Shown here in pieces: positions 1 to 5,731 of a stretch of 5,802 bases of DNA. Made by a program: the position numbers and the translations under genes. Source of the stretch: a bacterium (GTDB lineage Bacteria > Bdellovibrionota_C > UBA2361 > SZUA-149); assembly GCA_003230795.1 (NCBI GenBank), contig QIGM01000059.1, forward strand, positions 1 through 5,802, given 5' to 3'. The notes beneath the pieces are model-generated. The model saw only the letters and a program-made list of their open reading frames with translations. It was not told where the DNA came from and made no database searches. The first letter of the stretch is position 1, and the number at the start of each line of letters is the position of its first letter.

Positions 1-120
1 AAGTAGACTGTCTTTTCTCAACTCACAGTGAGCGCCGGCACTTGACCAAGCGTACTCGCTAGGATGCAACACCATCCTGAGAGTTCCTGCGTTCTCACCA
101 TCGAAAAACTTAGCATTCAT
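1..120 (-). pseudogene. Truncated IS200-like / REP-associated Y1 transposase remnant, running off the window
   Basis: Read on the minus strand, this frame is open to the window edge and contains HPSEYAWSSAGAH followed by about nine residues ending in DSLL. That resembles the region after the catalytic tyrosine in IS200-like and REP-associated Y1 transposases (RAYTs), usually written ENPVRAGLV...P..Y.WSSA.AH....D.LL. The residues just before it (ENAGTLRMVL) align without a gap to that ENPVRAGMVL stretch but have lost most of the consensus. In this family the WSSA motif usually lies well over 100 residues from the start. The HUH domain and catalytic Tyr should therefore lie upstream, at higher coordinates, but that stretch holds a repeat, a palindrome and a tRNA. 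The gene is thus 5'-truncated and I call it a decayed remnant. The ATG codon at 118-120 is probably not a real start. The 3' end lies outside the window. The family assignment rests on one motif block only. Confidence 0.55.
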
Positions 121-185
121 CTTGATGGTGGTGATACGTTGGGCAAATTTCAAGCGATAAGCAACAGCTAAACGCCTCAGCAACA

Positions 186-229
186 AGCCTGCGTGGCGTT
201 TGAACGCCCCCGAACGGGGAGGGGGCATA
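186..229 (+). repeat. REP-like dispersed repeat, unit 1 (core plus hairpin)
   Basis: Positions 187-206 match GCCTNCGTGGCGNNTGAACG, which recurs at 5733-5752 (plus) and 5653-5672 (minus). GCC (187-189) and GGC (195-197) can form a small hairpin around TGCGT. The core is followed directly by a second hairpin, CCCC-GAAC-GGGG (208-211 with 216-219). The other two units also have a hairpin here, but with different stem bases. The tail ending in GATAGTCATCAA found in units 2 and 3 is absent. In this copy GGCGTT-TG-AACGCC (195-208) is an alternative palindrome. The unit lies between a RAYT-like transposase remnant and tRNA-Leu. Confidence 0.6.
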
Positions 230-235
230 TAAGAA

Positions 236-295
236 GCATTTTAGTTGGCACGAATTTTTGCGCGCAAAGCGCAAAAATCGTGACAACTAAAATGC
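236..295. repeat. 60-bp near-perfect palindrome abutting and entering the tRNA-Leu 3' end
   Basis: The left arm 236-263 and right arm 269-295 pair along their whole length with one bulged base and one mismatch (around 248/283), leaving the 5-nt loop GCAAA. The outer twelve bases of each arm (GCATTTTAGTTG and its complement) pair perfectly. The right arm includes the discriminator base and last two acceptor-stem bases of tRNA-Leu (293-295). Neither strand has the GC stem plus T tract of a standard intrinsic terminator, although the position just after the tRNA would suit a terminator or a 3'-processing structure. A small mobile-element end is the other possibility. Confidence 0.7.
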
Positions 296-376
296 CGGAG
301 GCGAGACTCGAACTCGCACAGAGTTGCCCCTACTGGATTTTGAGTCCAGCGCGTCTACCAATTCCACCACTCCGGC
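293..376 (-). tRNA. tRNA-Leu, anticodon CAA (reads UUG)
   Basis: The minus strand folds into a complete 84-nt class II tRNA. The acceptor stem is GCCGGAG/CTCCGGC with discriminator A. The D-arm region is GGTGGAATTGGTAGACGC, typical of bacterial tRNA-Leu. The anticodon stem is CTGGA/TCCAG with loop CTCAAAA, placing CAA at 342-340. A long variable arm (AGGG-GCAA-CTCT) is diagnostic of the Leu/Ser/Tyr class. The T arm is GCGAG-TTCGAGT-CTCGC. CCA is not encoded: TTT follows the discriminator, so CCA must be added enzymatically. No arm looks degenerate, so the gene is probably functional. It lies alone, with a structured upstream region and a long palindrome immediately downstream. Confidence 0.95.
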
Positions 377-384
377 ATGAGGGG

Positions 385-412
385 CTCAGGATTACCTGAG
401 TATTTCGCTCAG
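385..412. other. Two mutually exclusive hairpins just upstream of tRNA-Leu
   Basis: CTCAGG (385-390) pairs perfectly with CCTGAG (395-400) around ATTA. The CTGAG of that second arm (396-400) can instead pair with CTCAG (408-412) around TATTTCG. An outer AGGGG/CCCCT pairing (from 380 and to about 441) could enclose both. The first hairpin begins 8 nt upstream of the mature tRNA 5' end on the minus strand. It could belong to the tRNA leader or promoter region. I see no convincing -35/-10 pair there. Confidence 0.3.
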
Positions 413-644
413 AGCAAGCTGGCTGTGGCTGCTCGACCCCTAAATACCTGACTAGATTCATCGCCCACCCCGTTGCTTCTATGGCTCACAATAGTGACGA
501 ACTTATTACATTAAAAGTCAGACCGATTTCTCTTAAACGCATCTTAATTCACAGAGATAAACGCTACGGCTGGATGCAGAGCGTATTAATTTGGCTAGAG
601 GAGTAGGGAGCCAGAAAATAAAGGGCTTTCTACGGAGCAAACTG
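413..644. other. Gene-poor intergenic stretch between tRNA-Leu and the small ORF
   Basis: No convincing gene, repeat or terminator is visible here. It presumably carries the tRNA promoter (minus) and the promoter of the small gene at 645 (plus), but no -35/-10 pair stands out on either strand. An in-frame TTG at 591 could extend the small gene upstream. It has no Shine-Dalgarno as good as the GGAG at 634-637. Confidence 0.4.
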
Positions 645-812
645 ATGAGAAATTCGACGGATACAATGAAATCTCAAGTAATTCAAACAACACTCGGCGA
701 TCTAATCACTGCTATTTCTGATGCAGCGAGTGAATCAACTTCTGACGAAGAAGAAATCTATATGGTCACGCAAGTTGTGCTTCAAGATCTACTTGAGCAC
801 CGGAAAGACTAA
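645..812 (+). CDS. Small acidic protein of unknown function (55 aa)
   Basis: The function is not recognised. I chose the ATG at 645 because GGAG (634-637) lies 7 nt upstream. Alternatives are an in-frame ATG at 666 (48 aa) and a TTG at 591 (73 aa). The protein has a TTLGDLITAISDAA block, an acidic linker (SDEEE) and a C-terminal IYMVTQVVLQDLL helix. It has no Cys, signal peptide or membrane span. The two amphipathic, Leu/Val-rich blocks suggest a small helical protein. TTLGDLI followed by a ..V..DLL tail looks to me like a recurrent small uncharacterised family, but I cannot name it. The last 24 bp overlap the end of the convergent glycosyl-hydrolase-like gene, so both 3' ends are coding on both strands and no terminator separates them. 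Confidence 0.6.
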   Translation: MRNSTDTMKSQVIQTTLGDLITAISDAASESTSDEEEIYMVTQVVLQDLLEHRKD

Positions 813-2012
813 GCGCCCAAAATCTACCACGGTTTTTTTCCCAGCGGTTCCAAAAAGGTTTGAATACGAAAAAAGTATCACTCCGTCCGCCTCGTGACGC
901 ATGACCGTTTGGCCCTGCTTAGCGAGGAGCGGAGTGTTTCTCTTCATAAGCCAAGCACCCAAACCCATAATCACTTCCCCATTCGATGAAACGCTAGTCG
1001 CGTGTTTGGTGTAGTCACGAATGAGATTTGTTTTCTTCGTGTAGGCCATAGGCAACACAGTCTGAACAATGCCACCTTTCATCCACTCCCCCCAGTCCTG
1101 ATACGCTTCATTATAGGAGCGATGAGGAGAGGCAACAACAGCCGCTGAGAGCTCAAGCTGCGGCGCGATGCTATTGAGCATTTCCTTAATTTGGAACACG
1201 AGCAGAGTTACCTGAGCGCGTTTCCAGGTCTTCCATGACTTACTGTGCCGAAGCTTGCGAATCATGCTTGGCGTTAGAGACGGCGAATCTCGGCCGGTAA
1301 ACTCAAAAAAACGCCCCAAAGACTCTTCGGAAAAACCAAAGGAAGGACGAGAGCCCCCGCCAGTTTTTCCTTTCTGGCGCATAGAAATTGGAAATCGGAC
1401 CATATCCAGATGAATACCATCGATATCTGGGTAGGCGAGAACTAAGTCTCGTATCGTCTCCACTATATACTGACGAACTCGAACCGAGCCTGCTTCAAGC
1501 CAATACCCCTGGGTCCCAAGCTGAAAATGCTTCCCAACTCTTCCGGGACCAACTCCTCGACCGTTGTATTTGAGTAGAGAATTACCGTCGCTATCTTTCA
1601 ACACTGCCTCCGCCCCAATAGTCCGAAGTAGTGGAGCGTTGCGGTTACTGATGATGCGCAAGACGTTGAACCAGGCATGCACCTTTTGCCCACGCTTGTG
1701 CGACTCATCAATTATCCGTCTCAGCGGGTCAGTCCCTCCCTGTCGGGCAAGCCGATAAGGCGTGTCATCAGCCATCATCGAAGGGTACCAAGAGCGCCCA
1801 TTACGATAGACCTGACAATAAAGATCGCTTAAAGGCACCTCAGCGGAATAATCTAACAGCTGACGGACGGTTTTTTCCGAAACAAAGGGCCGATTTACCC
1901 CCTCTGACTCCACCCAGAGACCAAATCGCGGTTCTGCAGCGAGGAGCGCTGGATTTAACAGTATGAAGCTAAGAAAAGCTGCTCCGAAGAGCTTTTTCGC
2001 GAATCTAAACAC
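789..2012 (-). CDS. Secreted glycosyl hydrolase-like (GHL10-type) TIM-barrel protein
   Basis: The protein resembles the GHL10 'family 10 glycosyl hydrolase-like' group of (beta/alpha)8 barrels, presumably acting on an extracytoplasmic polysaccharide; the substrate is unknown. With the start chosen here it is 407 aa. Residues 1-26 look like a signal peptide: RFAKK, a hydrophobic core, then LLAA before EPRFGLWVES. Family-like motifs follow in order: HAWFNVLR (112-119), WLEAGSVRVRQY (171-182), DGIHLDMVRFP (198-208, with conserved Asp/Arg at a barrel strand end), DWGEWMKGGIVQTVLPMAY (306-324) and DGVILFSYSN (376-385). I chose the GTG at 2012 because GGAAG lies 6 nt upstream and the signal peptide then sits at the N-terminus. 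In-frame ATGs at 2069 and 2063 or the TTG at 2117 would add 17-35 residues but lack a clear ribosome binding site. The 3' end overlaps the small plus-strand gene. The gene is divergent from the ABC operon. Confidence 0.85.
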   Translation of the reverse strand: MFRFAKKLFGAAFLSFILLNPALLAAEPRFGLWVESEGVNRPFVSEKTVRQLLDYSAEVPLSDLYCQVYRNGRSWYPSMMADDTPYRLARQGGTDPLRRIIDESHKRGQKVHAWFNVLRIISNRNAPLLRTIGAEAVLKDSDGNSLLKYNGRGVGPGRVGKHFQLGTQGYWLEAGSVRVRQYIVETIRDLVLAYPDIDGIHLDMVRFPISMRQKGKTGGGSRPSFGFSEESLGRFFEFTGRDSPSLTPSMIRKLRHSKSWKTWKRAQVTLLVFQIKEMLNSIAPQLELSAAVVASPHRSYNEAYQDWGEWMKGGIVQTVLPMAYTKKTNLIRDYTKHATSVSSNGEVIMGLGAWLMKRNTPLLAKQGQTVMRHEADGVILFSYSNLFGTAGKKTVVDFGRLVFPVLK

Positions 2013-2100
2013 AGAAGACTTCCAAGCTCGCAGAAGGCCCAAGCTCACAGTAGGCTCAGTCATACTCATAGAAAGCAGGACGAGGAACTCGGCGACAGGG

Positions 2101-2106
2101 ATTATA
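2101..2106 (-). promoter_or_regulatory. Candidate -10 box (TATAAT) for the glycosyl-hydrolase-like gene
   Basis: The minus strand reads a perfect TATAAT here, in the divergent intergenic region. Seventeen bases upstream the hexamer is CACGTT, a poor -35 match. If this box is used, transcription would begin near 2094. That would exclude the TTG at 2117 as a start codon and favour the starts at 2069, 2063 or 2012. A single perfect -10 hexamer can occur by chance in AT-rich spacer DNA. Confidence 0.3.
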
Positions 2107-2157
2107 CCTTTAAACAAACACTAAACGTGACATTAATCGCGCAACCTTACTTACGCA

Positions 2158-3036
2158 ATGGCTGAAGAACAAAACAGTTCAGAGCATACTGTGGCACGCT
2201 ACGACGTTCCTAAGAGCATGCGCACGCGCAAGTGCTTGCCGAGAGCTATCGCATCAGTCCTGGTGCTGGGGTGGCTATCAATTTTTGTGATAAGCAGTGC
2301 TAGCCTCGCGAAAACCTATGCGGCGCCAGGCTCCCCGTTCGACAAACTGTTTTCTGAGAGTCCATCCTACTGGGGCACTCGCCATTCGAACGATGCTGAT
2401 ACCTGCACCTCATTCGTTCAATCGCAACTTCTAAACCGAGAAGCGATTGAATCAAATGACCCAGAGAACAAGAGTCACTTAGAGTTGCGAACCTCCGGGT
2501 CAACAATTGTGAGAAGCGGTGAAAAACGACTGCTACTCAAGAGTTCCGCGAAACTTGGATTCAACGCCTTTAAGGCTCTCGAGACTGTAAACATTGACCT
2601 CGCGCTTGGTCAGGGAAGCCTGCGTGTCTATTCTGTTGCGAAGTCAAAAAAGGTGCACGTTCGACTTACGGCAGGACCAATGGATAGCGAATATTCATTT
2701 GATACACTTCCGGCCGTCTTCCTTACGATGAGAGGGTCAGAGAGGTATTCACTTCAAATACCACCGAAGTTGAGCAAAATCGTACAAAGCGCAGCCATTC
2801 ACTCTCGACCCCTTGACGATATTCGCCCCTTGAGTCTTTCAGCTTTCAAGAAATGCAAATCACAAGTCGAGACCATGAGCGAAGCACCGTTAGACTCGCT
2901 ACTTGATATAAGTACGTACTTCCAACTGCTGCCACCGCAAGTGGCAATCGGAATTATGGACGCCCTCACAAACGAATCTACTATCCCTTCTTTAATTACC
3001 CATAAGGCATCTGAGAATCATGATAAAACTCATTAA
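2158..3036 (+). CDS. Membrane-anchored or secreted protein of unknown function, first gene of an ABC-transporter operon
   Basis: No family is recognised. The 292-aa product has a basic stretch (RTRKCLPR, 22-29) followed by one hydrophobic segment (about 30-51), then roughly 240 soluble residues that should lie outside the cytoplasmic membrane. The segment could be a signal anchor or, if translation starts at the in-frame ATG at 2218 (272 aa), a normal signal peptide ending near SLAKTYA. Neither ATG has a good Shine-Dalgarno; 2158 is kept as the longest frame. Two cysteines in the exported part (83 and 233) could form a disulfide. The middle (about 105-205) alternates polar and hydrophobic residues as in a beta-rich domain. 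The C-terminal third looks more helical. The last 17 bp overlap the ATPase gene, which implies translational coupling and suggests an accessory role for the exporter. Confidence 0.75.
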   Translation: MAEEQNSSEHTVARYDVPKSMRTRKCLPRAIASVLVLGWLSIFVISSASLAKTYAAPGSPFDKLFSESPSYWGTRHSNDADTCTSFVQSQLLNREAIESNDPENKSHLELRTSGSTIVRSGEKRLLLKSSAKLGFNAFKALETVNIDLALGQGSLRVYSVAKSKKVHVRLTAGPMDSEYSFDTLPAVFLTMRGSERYSLQIPPKLSKIVQSAAIHSRPLDDIRPLSLSAFKKCKSQVETMSEAPLDSLLDISTYFQLLPPQVAIGIMDALTNESTIPSLITHKASENHDKTH

Positions 3037-3778
3037 TCTAAGAAAGGAATTTGGGAACTTTGTTGCGGTCGACGACATTAATCTCGAGGTGCCTCCTGGG
3101 CGAATATTTGCGTTTCTGGGCACCAATGGAGCGGGAAAGACTACCTCAATTCGGATGCTCACCGGAGTATTGCAGCCAACCTCTGGAACTGCCGAAATTG
3201 GCGGATACGATATCCAAAAAAATCCAATCGAAGCGAAGTTTCTCATGGGTGTAATTCCCGACAGACCATACCTGTACGGCAAACTTACCGCGCGGGAGTT
3301 TCTCATGTTCATGGCCGATCTCTACAAGGTCGAACCCAAAACAGCCCGAACCCGAATGGCAGACCTTCTCGGACTATATGGTTTGGCCGAGTGGGAGCAC
3401 GATCTCATCGACGGCTATTCCCACGGAATGAAGCAACGCCTGCTTATGTGTGCATCCCAGATCCATAACCCCCCAGTGCTTGTCATCGACGAACCAATGG
3501 TTGGTCTCGATCCACGCGGCGCAAAGTTGCTGAAAGACACACTGAAGAAAAGTGCTGCGAATGGAATGACTATCTTTATGTCAACGCACTCGCTTTCGGT
3601 TGCTGAAGAAATTGCAGACCAGCTCGCAATCATTCGACGTGGACGAATTGTCGCAATGGGGACCCTCGAGGAGCTCTATAAAAGAGCAAAATCGGATGCT
3701 TCTGATTTAGAGAATGTGTTTCTTCAAATCATCGCGGAAAGCGATGGAAGTGGAGAACATGGTTCGCACGAACTCTAA
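3020..3778 (+). CDS. ABC transporter ATP-binding protein (ABC-2/export type)
   Basis: This is a 252-aa cytoplasmic nucleotide-binding subunit that should power the permease encoded next to it. The motifs are complete: Walker A GTNGAGKTT (34-42), signature YSHGMKQR (133-140), Walker B VLVIDEP (153-159), D-loop GLDP (162-165) and switch His in STH (188-190). The Q-loop region reads GVIPDRPYLYGKLT, with Asp81 where Gln or Glu is usual. Walker A has Thr where Pro is common. A YS.GM signature in place of LSGGQ and the tail LENVFLQII are typical of ATPases paired with ABC-2-like export permeases. The length is normal. The ATG at 3020 lies inside the end of the upstream gene with only a weak GAG before it, so translation is probably coupled. 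The stop is 14 nt before the permease start. The family call is firm and the substrate is unknown. Confidence 0.96.
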   Translation: MIKLINLRKEFGNFVAVDDINLEVPPGRIFAFLGTNGAGKTTSIRMLTGVLQPTSGTAEIGGYDIQKNPIEAKFLMGVIPDRPYLYGKLTAREFLMFMADLYKVEPKTARTRMADLLGLYGLAEWEHDLIDGYSHGMKQRLLMCASQIHNPPVLVIDEPMVGLDPRGAKLLKDTLKKSAANGMTIFMSTHSLSVAEEIADQLAIIRRGRIVAMGTLEELYKRAKSDASDLENVFLQIIAESDGSGEHGSHEL

Positions 3779-3782
3779 GCGC

Positions 3783-3786
3783 AGGA
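3783..3786 (+). promoter_or_regulatory. Ribosome binding site fixing the GTG start of the permease
   Basis: AGGA lies 6 nt before GTG at 3793, in the short spacer after the ATPase stop. No in-frame ATG with a better site follows nearby, so the GTG start is preferred. Confidence 0.6.
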
Positions 3787-3792
3787 TAGATA

Positions 3793-5493
3793 GTGGCACT
3801 CCCTCTGTTAAAACCACATCTGCTTACAATCAAGAATCGGTTCCTTCAGGAGTCGAGGCGAAGTCTCTTTAATAGAGAACTCGCTGTGGTAGTATTATCC
3901 GCGCTTGCAGCTGTCGGAATATTTGTCGGCACGAATACCTTTATCGGCAAGATTCGCGACCACCCTCAGTTCGATCCCTTGATACTCGCCAGATTGATGA
4001 GTATCTGCTTGTTTGCATTCTTTCTTTTATTACTCTTCTCTAATTGCATTGCCGCACTTGGCTATCTTTTTTCTGCAAAAGACCTCCCGCTCCTACTGCG
4101 AGCGCCAGTAAAACCTTTCGCTCTTTATACATCCCGCCTAATTCAAGTCGTCTTAACTTCGAGTTGGATGTTCCTTCTGTTTTCGATTCCTGCGCTTTTT
4201 GGACTTCATCAAGCAATGGACCTCTCGTGGAGTTTTGTTCCCGTTTCCCTGGGCTTGCTCTTTCCCTTTGTGATTATTCCAGCTTCACTTGGAATGATCT
4301 TTGTTTTGATCTTTGTAAATTTGATTTCACCACATCGAATGCGAGATCTGCTCGTAATCGCCGCTCTTCTCATTGCAGGCTTACTACTCTACTTGAATCA
4401 TGGGTCGAGCCCACAGCTCTCGAGCGATCAAGAGAAGCTCAACGAACTTATTCATTTTCTCTACTCTACCGACGATCCTCAGCCCGTGTGGTCACCAGCC
4501 CGTTGGCTGAGCGAGATACTCGCAAGCTATTTCGGCGTAGTGAGTAACTCAACTGGCAGACTCATTGCCCTGCTCGTCGGAACATCAATCGCTTGCTTCA
4601 CCGTAGGCTTTATTCTCTTTCGTTGCCTTTTTTTTCGCGGTTGGAGTCGCGCAAGCAATAGCCGACGAACCATGCGGATTCATCATTCTGGCATTGGCGC
4701 CTCGATAGGTCGTTTTTTTCTACCAAACGCCTCTCAGTTTCGTGCACTTTGCGCGAAGGAAGTAAAAACGTTCTTCCGCGACACTTTGCAGTCCTTACAA
4801 CTGTTGATGCTGCTTATGCTGACGTTTATCTACTTGTATAATTTTCGCGCTCTTCGAGTGGCATCGAAATTCAGTGACGAAGGTCTCGCTTGGTGGCAAG
4901 TCGTTCTCTCGATCGCAAACATCGCTTTTGGCGCCTGCGTTGTATCCGCAATTGCAACTCGTTTCGTTTTTCCTTCAATCAGTCTTGAAGGTCGAGCCTA
5001 CGCGATAATGCGCTCTACGCCGCTTACCATAGCTCAACTCCTGAGATATAAAGTCTATACCTGGTTTATTCCAATCTCTATTCTATCGCTCATTCTTCTA
5101 GTCTCTGGCACCATGGCGATTCAGGCGACATTCGGCACCGTGCTCGCCAGTGCGGTAGTTGCTATCGCGATAAGTATTGGAATTACTGGTCTCGCCGTGG
5201 GTGTAGGCGCAGTATTTGCGCGTTTCGACTGGGACTCTCCTTCCCAAGTCACTGCTAGTTTCGGAAGTCTAGTCTATATGCTGCTCGCCTTGGGATGTAT
5301 CGTGCTAACGATTATTCCAACTGGGTTCTTGTTTATACTCACCAGTGTCCCGGGTTTCGTGCAACAGATGAACACCCGTGATTACTATCTGGGAATGGCT
5401 TGCTGTGTTTTTCTTTGTTACGCAATTAACCTTGCCGCGGCCAGAAGAGCCCTCTCTGCTGGCAGACAACACCTCGAAGACCTAGAGGCGTGA
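3793..5493 (+). CDS. Large ABC-2-like exporter permease (12 or so membrane spans)
   Basis: This 566-aa integral membrane protein is probably the transmembrane half of the transporter powered by the preceding ATPase. I count about twelve hydrophobic segments: roughly 30-50, 68-94, 113-137, 148-178, 185-202, 256-281, 334-352, 368-392, 419-440, 448-475, 488-518 and 533-551. A soluble stretch lies at about 203-250. A second block of spans begins after the basic segment 283-310, suggesting two six-span halves in one chain. The motif RFVFPSISLEGRAYAIMRSTPL (390-411) resembles a signature of large putative ABC exporter permeases of the ABC_tran_2/PF16949 kind, recalled rather than searched. The GTG start is supported by AGGA (3783-3786) 6 nt upstream. 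The gene ends DLEA with a TGA whose last two bases begin the GATAGTCATCAA repeat. The substrate cannot be inferred. Confidence 0.9.
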   Translation: MALPLLKPHLLTIKNRFLQESRRSLFNRELAVVVLSALAAVGIFVGTNTFIGKIRDHPQFDPLILARLMSICLFAFFLLLLFSNCIAALGYLFSAKDLPLLLRAPVKPFALYTSRLIQVVLTSSWMFLLFSIPALFGLHQAMDLSWSFVPVSLGLLFPFVIIPASLGMIFVLIFVNLISPHRMRDLLVIAALLIAGLLLYLNHGSSPQLSSDQEKLNELIHFLYSTDDPQPVWSPARWLSEILASYFGVVSNSTGRLIALLVGTSIACFTVGFILFRCLFFRGWSRASNSRRTMRIHHSGIGASIGRFFLPNASQFRALCAKEVKTFFRDTLQSLQLLMLLMLTFIYLYNFRALRVASKFSDEGLAWWQVVLSIANIAFGACVVSAIATRFVFPSISLEGRAYAIMRSTPLTIAQLLRYKVYTWFIPISILSLILLVSGTMAIQATFGTVLASAVVAIAISIGITGLAVGVGAVFARFDWDSPSQVTASFGSLVYMLLALGCIVLTIIPTGFLFILTSVPGFVQQMNTRDYYLGMACCVFLCYAINLAAARRALSAGRQHLEDLEA

Positions 5494-5628
5494 TAGTCAT
5501 CAAGAAGGGGGAGTCTCGACAGCTTTCGCTGTAGTGGGAATTCTTTGATTTAAGAAAATCCCTTGCTCCGGCAGTAGCCTTCAGTGGAGAAAAAGCTAAA
5601 CGCTTTTTCCTGTGTATTGATGACTATC
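5492..5628. repeat. 137-bp block bounded by 12-bp inverted repeats (MITE- or BIME-like)
   Basis: GATAGTCATCAA at 5492-5503 and its exact complement at 5617-5628 bound this block. The first copy overlaps the permease stop codon. Inside are three hairpins: ACAGC-TTTC-GCTGT (5519-5532), GGGAaTTCTT-TGATTT-AAGAAaaTCCC (5536-5562) and the terminator-like hairpin at 5589-5609. No open reading frame is apparent. The inverted ends do not extend beyond 12 bp, and I see no target-site duplication. Confidence 0.55.
5589..5609. terminator. Candidate intrinsic terminator after the ABC operon (possibly bidirectional)
   Basis: AAAAAGC (5590-5596) pairs with GCTTTTT (5602-5608) around TAAAC, and one more G-C pair closes the base. 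The A tract and T tract are part of the stem, so it could act in either direction. It lies about 100 nt after the permease stop. The stem has few G-C pairs, which weakens the call. Confidence 0.45.
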
Positions 5629-5673
5629 CCCTATGTCTCCTACCGGAGGGTCCGTTCAGTCGCCACGGAGGCT
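5617..5673 (-). repeat. REP-like dispersed repeat, unit 2 (57 bp)
   Basis: Read on the minus strand, this unit aligns without gaps to unit 3 (5732-5788) at 47 of 57 positions. It starts with the AGCCT...TGAACG core (5673-5653) and ends with the invariant GATAGTCATCAA (5628-5617). Between them lies the hairpin ACC-CTCC-GGT (5651-5649 with 5644-5642). The outer A-T pair replaces a T-A pair in unit 3, a compensatory change that argues for selection on folding. Its last 12 bases are also the right end of the 137-bp block. Confidence 0.75.
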
Positions 5674-5731
5674 CTTCTTTCTAGATGAGTATCCATCTGA
5701 TTACGTAATGTTGCCCCGCAATGGACAGAGA
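5674..5731. other. Spacer between the two head-to-head repeat units
   Basis: This 58-bp stretch contains an AGATG...CATCT hairpin (about 5684-5698), the palindrome TTACGTAA (5701-5708) and TTGC-CCC-GCAA (5711-5721). No coding signal is visible. In REP pairs (BIMEs) such a linker would sit in the middle of a larger cruciform. Confidence 0.4.

Noticed and set aside
165..176. AGCTAAACGC shared between 167-176 region and the terminator loop near 5594
   Set aside because: A 10-base match without flanking similarity is within what chance allows between two such regions.
193..399. Plus-strand 68-codon frame across the tRNA
   Set aside because: It runs through repeat unit 1, the palindrome and the antisense strand of tRNA-Leu, with no ribosome binding site.
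825..845. T-rich run as a terminator for the small gene
   Set aside because: No GC-rich stem precedes the T run, and on the minus strand it encodes the Lys-rich C-terminal part of the GHL10-like protein.
2992..3312. Minus-strand 106-codon frame opposite the ATPase start
   Set aside because: It is antisense to the conserved Walker A region and shows no independent coding evidence.
4044..4547. Plus-strand 167-codon frame within the permease gene
   Set aside because: It is a shifted-frame shadow of the permease. The product is Ser/Arg/Phe-rich with no domain, while the main frame has clear membrane spans.
5448..5503. A fourth, degenerate repeat unit hidden in the permease C-terminus, since AGCC lies 56 bp before the end of the first 12-mer
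   Set aside because: The bases between AGCC and GATAGTCATCAA match units 2 and 3 only at about chance level.
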